DNA of 64,000 nucleotides from Hoeflea algicola (GTDB taxonomy: Bacteria > Pseudomonadota > Alphaproteobacteria > Rhizobiales > Rhizobiaceae). The notes beneath the pieces were generated by a model. That model did not search any database. It saw only the letters and a program-made list of their open reading frames with translations, and had not been told where the DNA came from. The stretch is from the NCBI RefSeq assembly GCF_026619415.1, contig NZ_JAOVZR010000001.1, positions 4,076,501 to 4,140,500 on the forward strand. Direction: 5' to 3'. This document shows, piece after piece, positions 1-9,407 of the stretch (the first letter of the stretch is position 1; the number at the start of each line of letters is the position of its first letter). A program made the position numbers and the translations under genes.

Positions 1-902
1 GCGATACCCCCTCTGAGGCAACCCTTGCGGCTGCACGCGACGCATTTCGCAATGTCGCTGGTCAATGGGCGCAGGTCGAATGGCTGCGGATTGGACCGGT
101 GATGTCGGAGAACCGGCTGGAGCGGATCTACTTCTTCCCGGATCGCAAAGGCACCGGTCGAAAGCAGGTGCAGGCAGCAATCGCCGGCAAGGATGCGGGC
201 GTCACAGATGCCGCGGCTCTGGCCGCCAACAGTGTCGCCATGCAGGGCCTGGGCGCGCTTGAGTACATCCTGTTTGGAACCGGCAGCGAGGAGTTGGCCG
301 CTGGCACTGCAAGCCATCGCTGCGGCTATGCCCGCGCTGCGGCAGCAAACCTCGCGACCATGGCTGGTGAACTCACAGAAGGGTGGCGCGAGGGCACACA
401 GCTTTCGCGGATGTTCGTTGCGCCGGACGCGCAGAACCCGTTGTTCCGCACTGACAAGGAAGCCCTGAACCTGCTGCTCGGGACCGAGATTCATGGTCTC
501 GAAGCCATCCGCGATACCAGGCTCGGCGCCTTTCTCGACAGCAGCGATAAGCACCGAGACCGCCCCAAACTTGCGCCGTTGTGGCGCGCCGACATGACCA
601 TGGGGTCGATCATCGCCAATCTCACGGGGCTCGAGGCGCTCTTCAACGCGAGCACACTTGAAACCGCCGCAGTCGACCCGAACAACCATCTGGGCAACAC
701 TATCCGGTTTGAGTTTACCCAAGCCATCCGTACTGCCGAAAGCCTCGACGCGCCTGCCGCTGAACTGCTCGGTGACCCGCAAAGGCGCGACAAGCTGGCC
801 TATCTCGGCTACGCCATCCGCATCATCATCGACCGTTTCGACCAGGACTTTGCCCAGGCGGCGGGATTGTCGACCGGCTTTTCCTTTGGAGACGGCGATT
901 GA
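1..902 (+). CDS. Imelysin-family protein (3' part; 5' end outside window)
   Basis: The reading frame is open from the first bases of the window, so the gene starts upstream and the internal ATG near 99 is not its start. The visible part contains the imelysin (peptidase M75-like) signature region IGPV...NRLERIYFFPD followed by a helical, Ala/Leu-rich body. Imelysin-like proteins are periplasmic or lipoprotein factors of iron-regulated loci (IrpA/EfeO relatives); no enzymatic role is proven. The stop overlaps the TTG start of the following DUF1513 gene, a pairing typical of the proteobacterial imelysin/DUF1513 operon, which supports the call. The signal peptide cannot be seen because the N-terminus is missing. 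Confidence 0.85.
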   Translation, partial: DTPSEATLAAARDAFRNVAGQWAQVEWLRIGPVMSENRLERIYFFPDRKGTGRKQVQAAIAGKDAGVTDAAALAANSVAMQGLGALEYILFGTGSEELAAGTASHRCGYARAAAANLATMAGELTEGWREGTQLSRMFVAPDAQNPLFRTDKEALNLLLGTEIHGLEAIRDTRLGAFLDSSDKHRDRPKLAPLWRADMTMGSIIANLTGLEALFNASTLETAAVDPNNHLGNTIRFEFTQAIRTAESLDAPAAELLGDPQRRDKLAYLGYAIRIIIDRFDQDFAQAAGLSTGFSFGDGD

Positions 903-1975
903 GCCCGGTGGTTCTCGAGCGGCGCGCCCTGCTGGCCGGCGCCGGACTTGCCTGGCTCTTGAGCCTTGGCCCGGCTGGTGCACAACGGTTGGCGGCCAGC
1001 GATGTGGTCTTCGCCTCCGCCTACAAGGACCGCCAGGGCGCCTATGGCATTGCCTTTCTGGATCAGGACGGGGCGATTGTCGCGCGGCATCTGCTGCCGG
1101 GACGCGGCCATGGTTTTGCGTCGCATCCGCAAGCTGGCTGGCTGGTGGCCTTTGCCCGCCGTCCGGGAAATTTCGCGGTCGCGCTTGATCCCGAATCGGC
1201 GCGTGAACCGGTGGTGTTTCATACCCCGGCAGACCGCCATTTCTACGGACACGGGGCCTTTTCCGCGGATGGGCAGCTGCTATTTGCAGCCGAGAACGCG
1301 TTTGAAACCGGCGATGGCGTGCTCGGTGTCTATGACGTCACCAACGGTTTTGCCCGTATCGGCGAATTTCCCTCCCACGGCATCGGGCCGCATGAAATCC
1401 TGCTGATGCCCGACGCCAAGACGCTGTGCGTTGCCAATGGCGGCATTCGCACTCATCCCGACAACGGCCGCCAGAAACTCAATCTGCCGACCATGGCATC
1501 GTCGATGGCTTTCATTGATCTCGAAAGCGGATCGTTGTTGTCATCGCACAGTCTGCCGGACAACCTCCGCCGTCTGTCGCTGCGGCACATGGCGGCGGAT
1601 GCGCGCGGTCAGGTCTGGATCGGCGGTCAGTATGAGGGGGATCCGATGGATGTGCCGCCGGTACTGGCGCGGCTGAACCCTGATGCAGGTCTTCAGACCG
1701 TCGAGCTGCCGAATGATGTCAAGGCAGAATTTGGCATGTATGTGGGCGCCGTTGCGGCTAGCAATGATGGGGCCCGGCTGGCCATCACCTCGCCCAAGAC
1801 GGGGCGCCTGGTGACGCTCGACGCGCAATCCGGCAAGGTTCTCGGATCAATCGAACAGCCCGGTGTCTGCGGTATTCAGGCATCCGCGCGCGGCTTCGTC
1901 AGCTCCACCGAAACCGGTGAGTTTGCGCATCAGCAGCACGACCTGTTGTGGGACAATCATATCGCCGTCGCCTGA
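899..1975 (+). CDS. DUF1513 domain protein, probable Tat-exported beta-propeller
   Basis: A 358-residue protein starting at TTG, overlapping the imelysin stop (TTGA). The N-terminus has ERRALLAGAGLAWLL ending near AGA, which looks like a twin-arginine signal peptide, so export to the periplasm is likely. The rest has repeated beta-strand-like blocks (GHGAFSADGQLLFAAEN, HGIGPHEILLMPD, HMAADARGQVWIGGQ) as in seven-bladed propellers of the DUF1513 family. The family is linked by neighbourhood to imelysin and iron-uptake genes; its biochemical role is unknown. It is the last gene of its operon here, followed by a 600-base spacer before the chemotaxis operon. Confidence 0.8.
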   Translation: MSPVVLERRALLAGAGLAWLLSLGPAGAQRLAASDVVFASAYKDRQGAYGIAFLDQDGAIVARHLLPGRGHGFASHPQAGWLVAFARRPGNFAVALDPESAREPVVFHTPADRHFYGHGAFSADGQLLFAAENAFETGDGVLGVYDVTNGFARIGEFPSHGIGPHEILLMPDAKTLCVANGGIRTHPDNGRQKLNLPTMASSMAFIDLESGSLLSSHSLPDNLRRLSLRHMAADARGQVWIGGQYEGDPMDVPPVLARLNPDAGLQTVELPNDVKAEFGMYVGAVAASNDGARLAITSPKTGRLVTLDAQSGKVLGSIEQPGVCGIQASARGFVSSTETGEFAHQQHDLLWDNHIAVA

Positions 1976-2074
1976 AAGCCACAGCCTTGCCGGCAGCGCC
2001 GCAGCCAGTCGTCGTCGGTCAGAGCCTGCCGGCCGGTGGATCAATCTCCACCGGTTCTAAATAGCAGGTTCGGC

Positions 2075-2185
2075 TCAGAAGACCGGGTTCTGTCGAACCC
2101 GTGCCCCGCTGCTGCAGAGCAGCACCGAGAAGCTTGCGAGGGTGGCAGTTGCGATTACGATCGCGCCAAATCCGAGAACAATCAT
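2075..2185 (-). CDS. Possible small membrane peptide (36 aa)
   Basis: From ATG at 2185 the minus strand encodes a 36-residue peptide that is almost entirely one hydrophobic helix (MIVLGFGAIVIATATLASFS...) with a short basic tail. An AGGAA sequence lies about seven bases before the ATG. The frame stays open upstream to a GTG at 2296 (73 residues), but that extension is polar and less convincing. No family is recognised; it may be a chance reading frame. Confidence 0.25.
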   Translation of the reverse strand: MIVLGFGAIVIATATLASFSVLLCSSGARVRQNPVF

Positions 2186-2329
2186 TGCTCGTTTCCTGGT
2201 GACATCATTGTCATCGATGCCGACATGGATGGCAGACCCAACTTGCCTGAAGCTTGCGCCTGAAATGGCTGTTTTGGCCTGCGACAACAAGGTCACTAAT
2301 CCCTTAACACTGGGGTTGTAATGTTAACC

Positions 2330-2352
2330 TTCGATCAAGGATTGGTCCGTAA
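2330..2352 (+). promoter_or_regulatory. Weak flagellar promoter motif/CtrA-like box upstream of icpA
   Basis: TTCGATCAAG, nine bases, GTAA: eight of ten positions agree with the motif found before seven other flagellar units, with the same nine-base gap. TTAA-N7-TCAA (2324-2338), one base off a CtrA box, overlaps it. The distance to the icpA start (about 225 bases) makes it less certain than the other copies. Confidence 0.3.
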
Positions 2353-2575
2353 CAATTAGCGCACTCGTCGAACTGTGGCCAACTGCGTGTTGCGCTTCCA
2401 CAAAGGCATGAAGCCGCCCGACGGCCCGGAACCGGTCCGGATTTCCAGATTTTCTTCCAGGCGGCGCCTGGTCAGCGATGCGGACAGAAGCGGGCTTTCA
2501 CATACTGTGTAGCTCGGACCATCCGCAGAATTCGGCAAATAGCGCCAGCCCGGAAATAGAGGCTACAAACGGTCA

Positions 2576-4168
2576 TTGGCCGTCATACGGGGTAGGCGCG
2601 TGGGGCATATTCAGGCAAGGGTACAGGATCCGGCAGCGGCGGAAGGCCTGCGCGCGCGCCTGGACCTCACCTCGCTTGACGTCGATGGGCGTGAACGGCT
2701 GCGGGATTTGCGGTCGATGATCGAGGCCGAAGCTCGGATTGCGCTGGCATCGTTTTTCCAGCGCCTGCAGAACACCCCGGAGATTGCCGGTCTGTTTACG
2801 TCCGGCAGGCAGATTGACCGCCTTGAGGAACTCGAGGTCGCCCATTGGTCGATCCTCGCCGATGGTCGCTTCGACGGGCTTTATGCCGACCGGTCGGTGA
2901 TCCTTGGCGAAGTCCGCCAGCGCATCGGGCTCGATGCCGGCTGGTCGATTGGCGGTCATGCGCTGGTGCTTGAAAGGGTGATCCATCGCCTTGTCGAGGA
3001 AAGCAGCGGCGGCATCTTCGGGAAATTTGCCAATCGGGCAGGCCGCACCCAGCTCGCCGATCGTCTGGTCGATGTGGTCAAGGCGGCGCTGATCGATATC
3101 GACATGCAAGTCTCCCATCGCCTGCGTTCGCAGCAAAAGGCGCTCCATCACCAGCGTGAAACCGAAATCGACGAGGCTCGCGAACTGGTCGAAACCACAC
3201 TGGGCGCAGCGCTGGCGCAATTGGCCCAAGGCGACCTGTCGGTACGCATCGATCCCGAGAGCATCGAACCGCACCGCCAAATGGTCGAGAATTTCAACGC
3301 TGCGGTAGGCCGCATCGAAGGGCTGGTAACAGGCGCTGCCGAGCAGCTGTCGCAGGCTGAACGGCTTGCCGGTAAATTGAGTGATGATCTCGAAGCCGTG
3401 CGCGCCGACATCGAAGGCTATGGTGCGGCGATTGGTGAGCAGCATGGCGAGCTTGACGCTGTGGCCAGCCGCATCCGCCTGACCGGCGAAACCGCTCGCA
3501 AGGCCGAAACCCTGATCTCTGAAGCGCGGCAAAGCGCTGAATCCGGCGACCGTGTGGTTGAAAGTGCGATGGACGCCATGGCCGGTGTCGAACAATCCGC
3601 CGAGCAGATCGGCAAGATCATTTCGGTGATCGATGAAATTGCTTTCCAGACCAATCTGTTGGCGCTCAATGCCGGGATCGAGGCGGCGCGGGCCGGTGAC
3701 GCCGGGCGCGGTTTTGCGGTGGTTGCCACCGAGGTTCGCGCGCTGGCCCAGCGGTCAGCCGGTGCTGCCGATCAGATCAAGGATCTGGTTGCCGACGCCA
3801 AATCTCATGTCGGTCGCGGCGTTGAACTGGTCGGCAAGACCCGCTCGGCGATCTCCGGCCTTGTCGAACAGGTTGGCCAGATTTCTCAGTCCGTCGCTGG
3901 CGTTGGCGCAGAGACCGGAACCGAAGCAGACAATATTGGTGGTTCCGCAAAGGCTCTCGGTCAGGCCGCCGCCCAAATCGCCGCGAGCGGCGCCCGTCTT
4001 GGTACGGTGTCTGAAACCGGCGCAGACCTGCAACTGGTCATCACCGAACTGGGTGAGCAGATCCGCCTGCATAGGCAGGAGCGCCATCGTGGCTTTGAAA
4101 GCATCGACGTTACCGCACCGGTTTCTCAAGACCCGGAGCGGCGCGCGCCGCTGAGGAGGATTGCCTGA
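2576..4168 (+). CDS. icpA: Cytoplasmic globin-coupled chemoreceptor IcpA-like
   Basis: A 530-residue soluble methyl-accepting chemotaxis protein with no membrane segment. Residues about 30-190 resemble a globin-coupled sensor domain; the C-terminal half carries the receptor signalling hairpin ([23 protein letters not shown], about residues 352-375) that binds CheA/CheW. It is the first gene of the chemotaxis operon, the position of icpA in rhizobia. In the globin region the motif normally written GxxHxRIGL reads GEVRQRIGL, so the predicted proximal haem histidine is Arg114; haem binding is uncertain. The start is unclear: TTG at 2576 is used, GTG at 2600 is an alternative. Confidence 0.85.
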   Translation: MAVIRGRRVGHIQARVQDPAAAEGLRARLDLTSLDVDGRERLRDLRSMIEAEARIALASFFQRLQNTPEIAGLFTSGRQIDRLEELEVAHWSILADGRFDGLYADRSVILGEVRQRIGLDAGWSIGGHALVLERVIHRLVEESSGGIFGKFANRAGRTQLADRLVDVVKAALIDIDMQVSHRLRSQQKALHHQRETEIDEARELVETTLGAALAQLAQGDLSVRIDPESIEPHRQMVENFNAAVGRIEGLVTGAAEQLSQAERLAGKLSDDLEAVRADIEGYGAAIGEQHGELDAVASRIRLTGETARKAETLISEARQSAESGDRVVESAMDAMAGVEQSAEQIGKIISVIDEIAFQTNLLALNAGIEAARAGDAGRGFAVVATEVRALAQRSAGAADQIKDLVADAKSHVGRGVELVGKTRSAISGLVEQVGQISQSVAGVGAETGTEADNIGGSAKALGQAAAQIAASGARLGTVSETGADLQLVITELGEQIRLHRQERHRGFESIDVTAPVSQDPERRAPLRRIA

Positions 4169-4234
4169 TGAAACGATTTGTGAGGCTGGCCGCAATTGAG
4201 TGTCCCAACCCCGTTACAAGTGAGGATTACCGCC

Positions 4235-4534
4235 ATGTCGTCTGATGACGAAACAACGAAAATTCTGAAATTGCCGGCGGTACTCGACCTCAATGCTGCC
4301 AACCGGCTGCATGAACAGGTGCTGGCTCACAAGGGCGGAAACATCGATGTCGACGCCTCCGACGTCAGCCGGATTGGTGCACAATGCGTCCAGGTTCTGC
4401 TGTCGGCGGCGCAGAGCTGGCGCTTCGATCATCAGTCTTTCAAGGTCGTTCAGGCATCCGATATATTTATTAAAACACTGAAATTATTGGGAATTTCTGA
4501 TGAATCTTTGCTTCCAGGGGAGATGTTGAAATGA
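4235..4534 (+). CDS. cheS: STAS-domain chemotaxis protein CheS-like
   Basis: About 99 residues from the ATG at 4235, which has GAGG upstream; the frame also extends 13 codons to a TTG at 4196, but ATG is preferred. The sequence has the STAS fold pattern (LPAVLDLNAANRL, DASDVSRIGAQCVQVLLSA, KLLGI). In Sinorhizobium the equivalent second gene of the che operon, cheS, binds CheA and speeds drainage of phosphate from CheY1; in Rhizobium the same gene is called cheX. The position between icpA and cheY1 and the length match. The stop overlaps the cheY1 ATG (ATGA). Confidence 0.8.
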   Translation: MSSDDETTKILKLPAVLDLNAANRLHEQVLAHKGGNIDVDASDVSRIGAQCVQVLLSAAQSWRFDHQSFKVVQASDIFIKTLKLLGISDESLLPGEMLK

Positions 4535-4895
4535 AGAAGAAGGTTCTCACGGTCGATGACTCGCGGACCATCCGCAATATGTTGCTGGTAACCCTCAACA
4601 ACGCCGGTTTCGAGACCGTCCAGGCAGAAGACGGGGTCGAGGGGTTGGAAGTCCTCGAAGAATCCAACCCCGATGTCATCGTCACCGACATCAACATGCC
4701 GCGCCTCGACGGTTTCGGATTTATCGAAGGCGTGCGTCGGAACGAACGCTATCGGGCAATTCCGATCCTGGTTCTGACCACCGAAAGCGATGCGGAAAAA
4801 AGAACCGCGCTCGTGAAGCAGGGGCCACCGGCTGGATCGTCAAGCCGTTCGACCCTTGCAAGCTGATTGCGGCGATTGAGCGTGTAACCGCCTGA
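4531..4895 (+). pseudogene. cheY1: Response regulator CheY1, frameshifted after residue 90
   Basis: Receiver-domain protein with Asp9/Asp10 and the phosphoacceptor Asp53 (VTDINMP). As written, the frame ends at 4866 with a non-homologous tail after residue 90. Re-reading one base at the A-run 4796-4801 restores KNRAREAGATGWIVKPFDP with the conserved Lys105, ending at TGA 4893-4895 to give about 121 residues, the normal CheY1 length. One A is therefore missing from a homopolymer relative to an intact gene. In rhizobia CheY1 acts as a phosphate sink for CheY2. The annotated range covers the restored gene. Sequencing error is the simplest explanation; real loss or -1 slippage is possible. Confidence 0.85.
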
Positions 4896-4908
4896 CAGGA
4901 CCTCCCCC

Positions 4909-7239
4909 ATGGATATGAACGAAATCAAGGACATTTTTTTCCTGGAATGCGAGGAACAACTCGCCGAACTGGAAACCGGTCTGCTTGCACTCAATGATGG
5001 TGACACCGATCCGGAAACGGTCAATGCGGTGTTCCGTGCGGTCCATTCGATCAAGGGTGGTGCTGGCGCGTTTGGTCTCGATGACCTTGTTTCCTTTTCG
5101 CATGTGTTCGAGACCACGCTTGATTGCGTTCGATCCGGCAAGCTCGAGGCATCCTCGGAATTGCTCAAGGTAATGCTCCGCTCCGCCGATGTGCTCGCCG
5201 ACCTCACGGCCGCTTCGCGCGATGGCGGTTCTGTCGACAAATCCCGCACATCCGGCCTGGTTGCCGAACTTGAGGCTTACGCCAAGGGGCAGCCGGTGTC
5301 TGCGGCAGGGGCCTCGCCCGCTGCAACGGCACCTGCCGAGCCCGCAGCCCCCACGCCTCAACCTGAAACACCGGTGGCAGTGGATGATTCCGTGGCGCCA
5401 ACCGATGACAGTGGTTTTCAGCCGGTCCCGTTCAGCTTTGACGGTTTCGACGATGAGGATGAGCCGGCGTCGGTACTGGATGAAACCGAGCTGTCGGGCA
5501 AATCCGTGTTCACGGTTCGCTTCAAACCGCGTTCCGACCTTTACGGCAAGGGCAATGAGACAGTGTTGCTGCTGCGTGATCTGGCCAAGGTCGGTGAACT
5601 TCAAGTCAGTTGCGATACCGAAACCTTGCCGCCGATTGAACAGATCGATCCGGAAGGCGCCTATCTCTCCTGGCTGATCCGCGTGGAAACAGATCAGGGC
5701 GAGGACGCCATTCATCAGGTGTTCGAGTTTGCGGAATGGGATTGCGCACTGAAAATTTCAGCCGGCGCTGATGACGAAGCACCTGCCACAGCGGATGCCT
5801 CGGGCGGGGAACAGCCGATGGCGCCAGTGCCGTTCGATCTGTCGTTGCTCGACGATGCGCCGTTGGTTTCAGCTGAATCCGTCAAATCTGTTGCGGCAGC
5901 CGCCCCCGTCGAACAGGTCGCTTCCGTCGTCGATGCCGCGCCGCTGGTGCCATCGACCTTGCCACTGGCTGCCAAGGCGATTGCCGCTGAAACCGAAAAG
6001 AAAGAAGCTCCGGTTGCCTCCGTAGCCGCCGCGCCGCAGACAATCCGCGTCGATCTCGATCGCGTCGACCGCCTCATCAACCTGGTGGGTGAACTGGTCA
6101 TCAATCAGGCAATGCTCGCCCAGAGCGTTGTCGAAAACGAAAGCAGCGGTTCCTCGGCAATCAACCTCGGGCTTGAAGAACTCCAGCAACTGACCCGGGA
6201 AATCCAGGACAGCGTGATGGCGATCCGGGCCCAGCCGGTCAAGCCTGTGTTCCAGAGGATGGGTCGCATTGTTCGTGAAATTGCCGATATCACCGGCAAG
6301 AGCGTGCGTCTGGTCACCGAAGGCGAAAACACCGAAGTCGACAAGACCGTCATCGACAAGCTCGCCGAACCGTTGACCCATATGATCCGCAACGCGGTCG
6401 ATCACGGGCTCGAAAAGCCAGAGAAGCGCACCGAACTGGGCAAGAGCGCCGAGGGCGTGCTCAAACTGAGCGCCAAGCACCGCTCCGGCCGGATAGTCAT
6501 CGAAATCGCCGATGACGGCGCCGGCATCAACCGCGAGCGTGTGCGCAACAAGGCCATCGAGAATGGCCTTATCACCGCCGATGCCAATCTGAGTGACGAG
6601 GAAGTCGACAACCTGATCTTTCTTCCCGGCTTCTCCACCGCCGACAAGGTCTCCGATATCTCCGGTCGCGGCGTCGGCATGGATGTGGTCAAGCGATCCA
6701 TCCAGTCGTTGGGTGGCCGCATCTCGATCACCTCCAGGCCCGGTCACGGTTCTGTCTTCACCATGAGCCTGCCGCTCACGCTCGCCGTGCTCGACGGCAT
6801 GGTGGTCACGGTAGCCAATCAGACGCTGGTGGTACCGCTGACGGCCATCGTTGAAACCCTGCAGCCGGTAAAGAACGATATCCACGCTTTCGGGCCGAGC
6901 CAGCGGCTGATCGCCATCCGCGACACCTTCTGTCCGCTGGTCGATGTTGGTCACATTCTCAATTTCCGTCCCGATCTTGCCGACCCGGTCAACGGTGTCG
7001 CACTGCTGGTGGAATCGGAAGGCGGCGGCCAGCGCGCGCTGATGGTCGATGCCATCCAGGGCCAGCGCCAGGTGGTCATCAAGAGCCTGGAAGCCAATTA
7101 CACCAATGTTCCAGGCATCGCCGCGGCGACCATTCTCGGCGATGGCCGGGTGGCGCTGATCCTGGATGTCGACGCAGTCGTCACGGCCTCACGCGGACAC
7201 GCGCTGAGTTCCGAGATGACGCTTGCGGCAACCGGGTGA
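4909..7239 (+). CDS. cheA: Chemotaxis histidine kinase CheA
   Basis: A 776-residue kinase. Domains in order: HPt with phosphorylated His46 (FRAVHSIKGGAGAFG); an Ala/Pro linker and P2-like region; the dimerisation helix pair (RVDLDRVDRLINLVGELVINQA, about residue 380); HATPase with N box (HMIRNAVDHGLEKPEKR), G1 (DDGAGINRERV) and G2 (SDISGRGVGMDVVK); and a C-terminal CheW-like regulatory domain. It autophosphorylates and feeds CheY1, CheY2 and CheB. Unlike Sinorhizobium, no cheW follows it; a short unknown gene sits there. Confidence 0.97.
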   Translation: MDMNEIKDIFFLECEEQLAELETGLLALNDGDTDPETVNAVFRAVHSIKGGAGAFGLDDLVSFSHVFETTLDCVRSGKLEASSELLKVMLRSADVLADLTAASRDGGSVDKSRTSGLVAELEAYAKGQPVSAAGASPAATAPAEPAAPTPQPETPVAVDDSVAPTDDSGFQPVPFSFDGFDDEDEPASVLDETELSGKSVFTVRFKPRSDLYGKGNETVLLLRDLAKVGELQVSCDTETLPPIEQIDPEGAYLSWLIRVETDQGEDAIHQVFEFAEWDCALKISAGADDEAPATADASGGEQPMAPVPFDLSLLDDAPLVSAESVKSVAAAAPVEQVASVVDAAPLVPSTLPLAAKAIAAETEKKEAPVASVAAAPQTIRVDLDRVDRLINLVGELVINQAMLAQSVVENESSGSSAINLGLEELQQLTREIQDSVMAIRAQPVKPVFQRMGRIVREIADITGKSVRLVTEGENTEVDKTVIDKLAEPLTHMIRNAVDHGLEKPEKRTELGKSAEGVLKLSAKHRSGRIVIEIADDGAGINRERVRNKAIENGLITADANLSDEEVDNLIFLPGFSTADKVSDISGRGVGMDVVKRSIQSLGGRISITSRPGHGSVFTMSLPLTLAVLDGMVVTVANQTLVVPLTAIVETLQPVKNDIHAFGPSQRLIAIRDTFCPLVDVGHILNFRPDLADPVNGVALLVESEGGGQRALMVDAIQGQRQVVIKSLEANYTNVPGIAAATILGDGRVALILDVDAVVTASRGHALSSEMTLAATG

Positions 7240-7249
7240 GGACGACGGA

Positions 7250-7465
7250 ATGTCGATACGCGTGATGGACAGCCACAAAGCCAGAATGATCGGGAACCGG
7301 AAGGCCCGTGGTCAGGGGACCGACACGTCGGTGCGCCTGCTCGGAGCGTTTGTCGCGAGTGTCGCGGCTGATGTCTCGACCGGCCTTCACCCGATCGCAC
7401 GCACAATGATTTGCCGTACTGAACCCCACGCCATAGTTGGCATCACCGAAAGCGAGGCCGCATGA
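7250..7465 (+). CDS. Small hypothetical protein between cheA and cheR (71 aa)
   Basis: A 71-residue basic, partly hydrophobic protein from ATG 7250, preceded by GAGG at good spacing, whose stop overlaps the cheR start (ATGA). Third codon positions are mostly G or C, as in the neighbours, which argues that it is translated. It resembles no family I recognise and is not CheW, which occupies this slot in Sinorhizobium. It could be a real operon member or a remnant; a longer TTG start at 7223 inside cheA is less likely. Confidence 0.5.
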   Translation: MSIRVMDSHKARMIGNRKARGQGTDTSVRLLGAFVASVAADVSTGLHPIARTMICRTEPHAIVGITESEAA

Positions 7466-8352
7466 GCGCCGCTGCCATTCTCCAGTCAGGCCGCCCCGAT
7501 GATTGCCTCGTGAGCGGGGAGTATCCGCTCACCCGCAGGGATCTCTCCGATATCGCCGGCATGATCTATTCCGATGCCGGCATTGCGCTCAACGAGACCA
7601 AGGCCTCGTTGGTCTATTCGCGCTTGTCCAAGCGGCTCCGGCAGATAGGCATGAAAAGTTTTCGCGATTATTGCGCCCTGGTCGGCTCGACCGAAGGGGC
7701 GGCGGAGCGGCGCGAGATGCTCAGTTTCCTGACCACCAACTTCACCCGTTTCTTCCGCGAGAACCACCATTTCGATCATTTGCGCAAGGAAGTCCTGCCA
7801 GGCCTGCTGACGCGAGCCAAGGCCGGTGGCCGGGTCCGCATATGGTCGGCCGGCTGTTCCGATGGACAGGAGCCCTATTCGATCGCTCTGACCATCCTGG
7901 GAATGGCGCCCGACGCGGCGTCGATGGATATCCGCATTCTCGCCACCGATATCGACCCCAAGATCATCGCCCAGGCTAAGGCCGGGATTTATGATCCGCA
8001 GGCCATCGAAACGGTCGATGCAGGGATGCGCAAGAAATGGTTCACTCCGGTCGGTGACAAGAAATTTCAGGTCAATGACCCGGTCAAGCAACTGATCTCC
8101 TTCCGCGAACTCAATCTGATGGCGAAATGGCCATTCAGCGGTCAGTTCGACGTCATTTTCTGCCGCAATGTGGTGATCTATTTCGATGAACCCACGCAAG
8201 GCCGGATCTGGGTTCGCTACGCCGACCTGTTGCCGCCTGGCGGTCATCTCTATATCGGCCATTCAGAGCGTCTTTCGGGCGACGGCAAGGCCCGTTTTGA
8301 AAACACAGCCATCACCACCTATCGTCACAAGGGGGCTGCAGGACGCCCATGA
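7462..8352 (+). CDS. cheR: Chemoreceptor methyltransferase CheR
   Basis: A 296-residue protein that methylates receptor glutamates using S-adenosylmethionine. The N-terminal helical domain (about residues 15-95) is followed by the SAM-binding fold with [21 protein letters not shown] and [14 protein letters not shown] precedes the ATG. Its start overlaps the 71-residue gene and its stop overlaps cheB (ATGA), so translation is probably coupled. No C-terminal TPR extension is present. Confidence 0.96.
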   Translation: MSAAAILQSGRPDDCLVSGEYPLTRRDLSDIAGMIYSDAGIALNETKASLVYSRLSKRLRQIGMKSFRDYCALVGSTEGAAERREMLSFLTTNFTRFFRENHHFDHLRKEVLPGLLTRAKAGGRVRIWSAGCSDGQEPYSIALTILGMAPDAASMDIRILATDIDPKIIAQAKAGIYDPQAIETVDAGMRKKWFTPVGDKKFQVNDPVKQLISFRELNLMAKWPFSGQFDVIFCRNVVIYFDEPTQGRIWVRYADLLPPGGHLYIGHSERLSGDGKARFENTAITTYRHKGAAGRP

Positions 8353-9407
8353 CCGCAAAAGCGCGCGTACTAGTCGTTGACGATTCGCCCACCATGCGCG
8401 GCCTGATCAAGGCTGTGCTTCGCAGCGATCCCGAAATCGAAGTGATCGGTGAGGCTGGCGATGCCATGCAGGCGCGCGCCGCCATCAAGGAACTCAATCC
8501 CGACGTCATCACGCTCGATATCGAGATGCCGAATATGAACGGTCTCGAATTCCTCGAAAAGATCATGCAGCTCAGGCCGATGCCGGTCATCATGGTCTCG
8601 ACACTGACCCACCGTGGCGCTGAAGCGTCGCTGGCGGCCCTGGAAATCGGAGCTTTTGATTGCGTCGGCAAGCCGTTGCCTGGCGACAGGGTGCCGTTCG
8701 CCCATCTTGCGGAAACGGTCAAGGCGGCGGCACGATCACAGCGCCACAGGCCAGGTTTTGGCGGTGCCGTGGTAACCAGAACGCCAACCTATTCAGCACC
8801 CAGCGACTATCAGCCGTCGCGCAAGATCATTGCCATTGGCGCCTCCACCGGAGGTGTCGAGGCGTTGATCGCGGTGTTGACCAAATTTCCGGCCAACTGC
8901 CCACCGACAGTGATCACCCAGCACATGCCGGCGACCTTCACCAGGAGCTTCGCTGACCGCCTCAACCGGCTTTGCTCGCCGCAGGTCAAGGAAGCCGAAG
9001 ACGGCGACAGGCTGGAGATCGGCAGGATCTATCTGGCGCCCGGCGGTGAGCGCCACCTTCACGTCGTCAATCCCGCGGCGCCGCGCTGTGCTCTGGTCGA
9101 GGGTAGTCCAGTCAACGGACACCGGCCCTCGGTGGATGCGCTGTTTGATTCCGTGGTGAAACTGGCCGGCGCCAAGGCCGTCGGGGTGATCCTCACCGGC
9201 ATGGGGCGCGATGGTGCGGCAGGAATTCTGCGCATGCGCCAGGCCGGGGCCATCACCATCGGCCAGAACGAAAAAACCTGCGTGGTTTACGGCATGCCAC
9301 GTGTCGCGCAGGAAATTGGCGGTGTCGGACGTCAATTGCCACTCAACGAGATTGGCGAAGAGATTCTCAAATCAACAACTACCTCTCGCAAAAATAGGGT
9401 CGCGTAA
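8349..9407 (+). CDS. cheB: Chemoreceptor methylesterase/deamidase CheB
   Basis: A 352-residue protein with an N-terminal receiver domain ([12 protein letters not shown]; phosphoacceptor in [11 protein letters not shown]) joined to a C-terminal methylesterase domain. The catalytic triad is visible as Ser166 (IGASTGG), His192 (TQHMP) and Asp288 (GMGRDGAAG), two residues later than in enteric CheB. It removes receptor methyl groups and is activated by CheA. It overlaps cheR upstream and cheY2 downstream (TAATG). Confidence 0.97.
   Translation: MTAKARVLVVDDSPTMRGLIKAVLRSDPEIEVIGEAGDAMQARAAIKELNPDVITLDIEMPNMNGLEFLEKIMQLRPMPVIMVSTLTHRGAEASLAALEIGAFDCVGKPLPGDRVPFAHLAETVKAAARSQRHRPGFGGAVVTRTPTYSAPSDYQPSRKIIAIGASTGGVEALIAVLTKFPANCPPTVITQHMPATFTRSFADRLNRLCSPQVKEAEDGDRLEIGRIYLAPGGERHLHVVNPAAPRCALVEGSPVNGHRPSVDALFDSVVKLAGAKAVGVILTGMGRDGAAGILRMRQAGAITIGQNEKTCVVYGMPRVAQEIGGVGRQLPLNEIGEEILKSTTTSRKNRVA

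Larger units (their letters stand above)
1976..2575. other. Intergenic region between DUF1513 gene and chemotaxis operon
   Basis: About 600 bases with no convincing large gene. It holds a possible 36-residue minus-strand membrane peptide (2075-2185) and, near 2324-2352, a CtrA-like box (TTAA-N7-TCAA) overlapping a copy of the flagellar promoter motif (TTCGATCAAG-N9-GTAA). These are the best candidates for the control region of icpA-cheT, although they lie about 225 bases before the icpA start. Confidence 0.5.

Noticed and set aside
491..793. Minus-strand open frame of about 100 codons inside the imelysin gene
   Set aside because: It lies wholly within a strongly supported gene on the other strand and has an unnatural Ser/Arg/Leu-rich composition; typical shadow frame of G+C-rich DNA.
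4790..4810. Programmed -1 frameshift in cheY1
   Set aside because: The exact classical heptamer A AAA AAG is present but in the wrong phase for canonical slippage, no stimulatory hairpin was evident, and a CheY gene has no known need for it; a missing base in a homopolymer is simpler. Kept only as an alternative.
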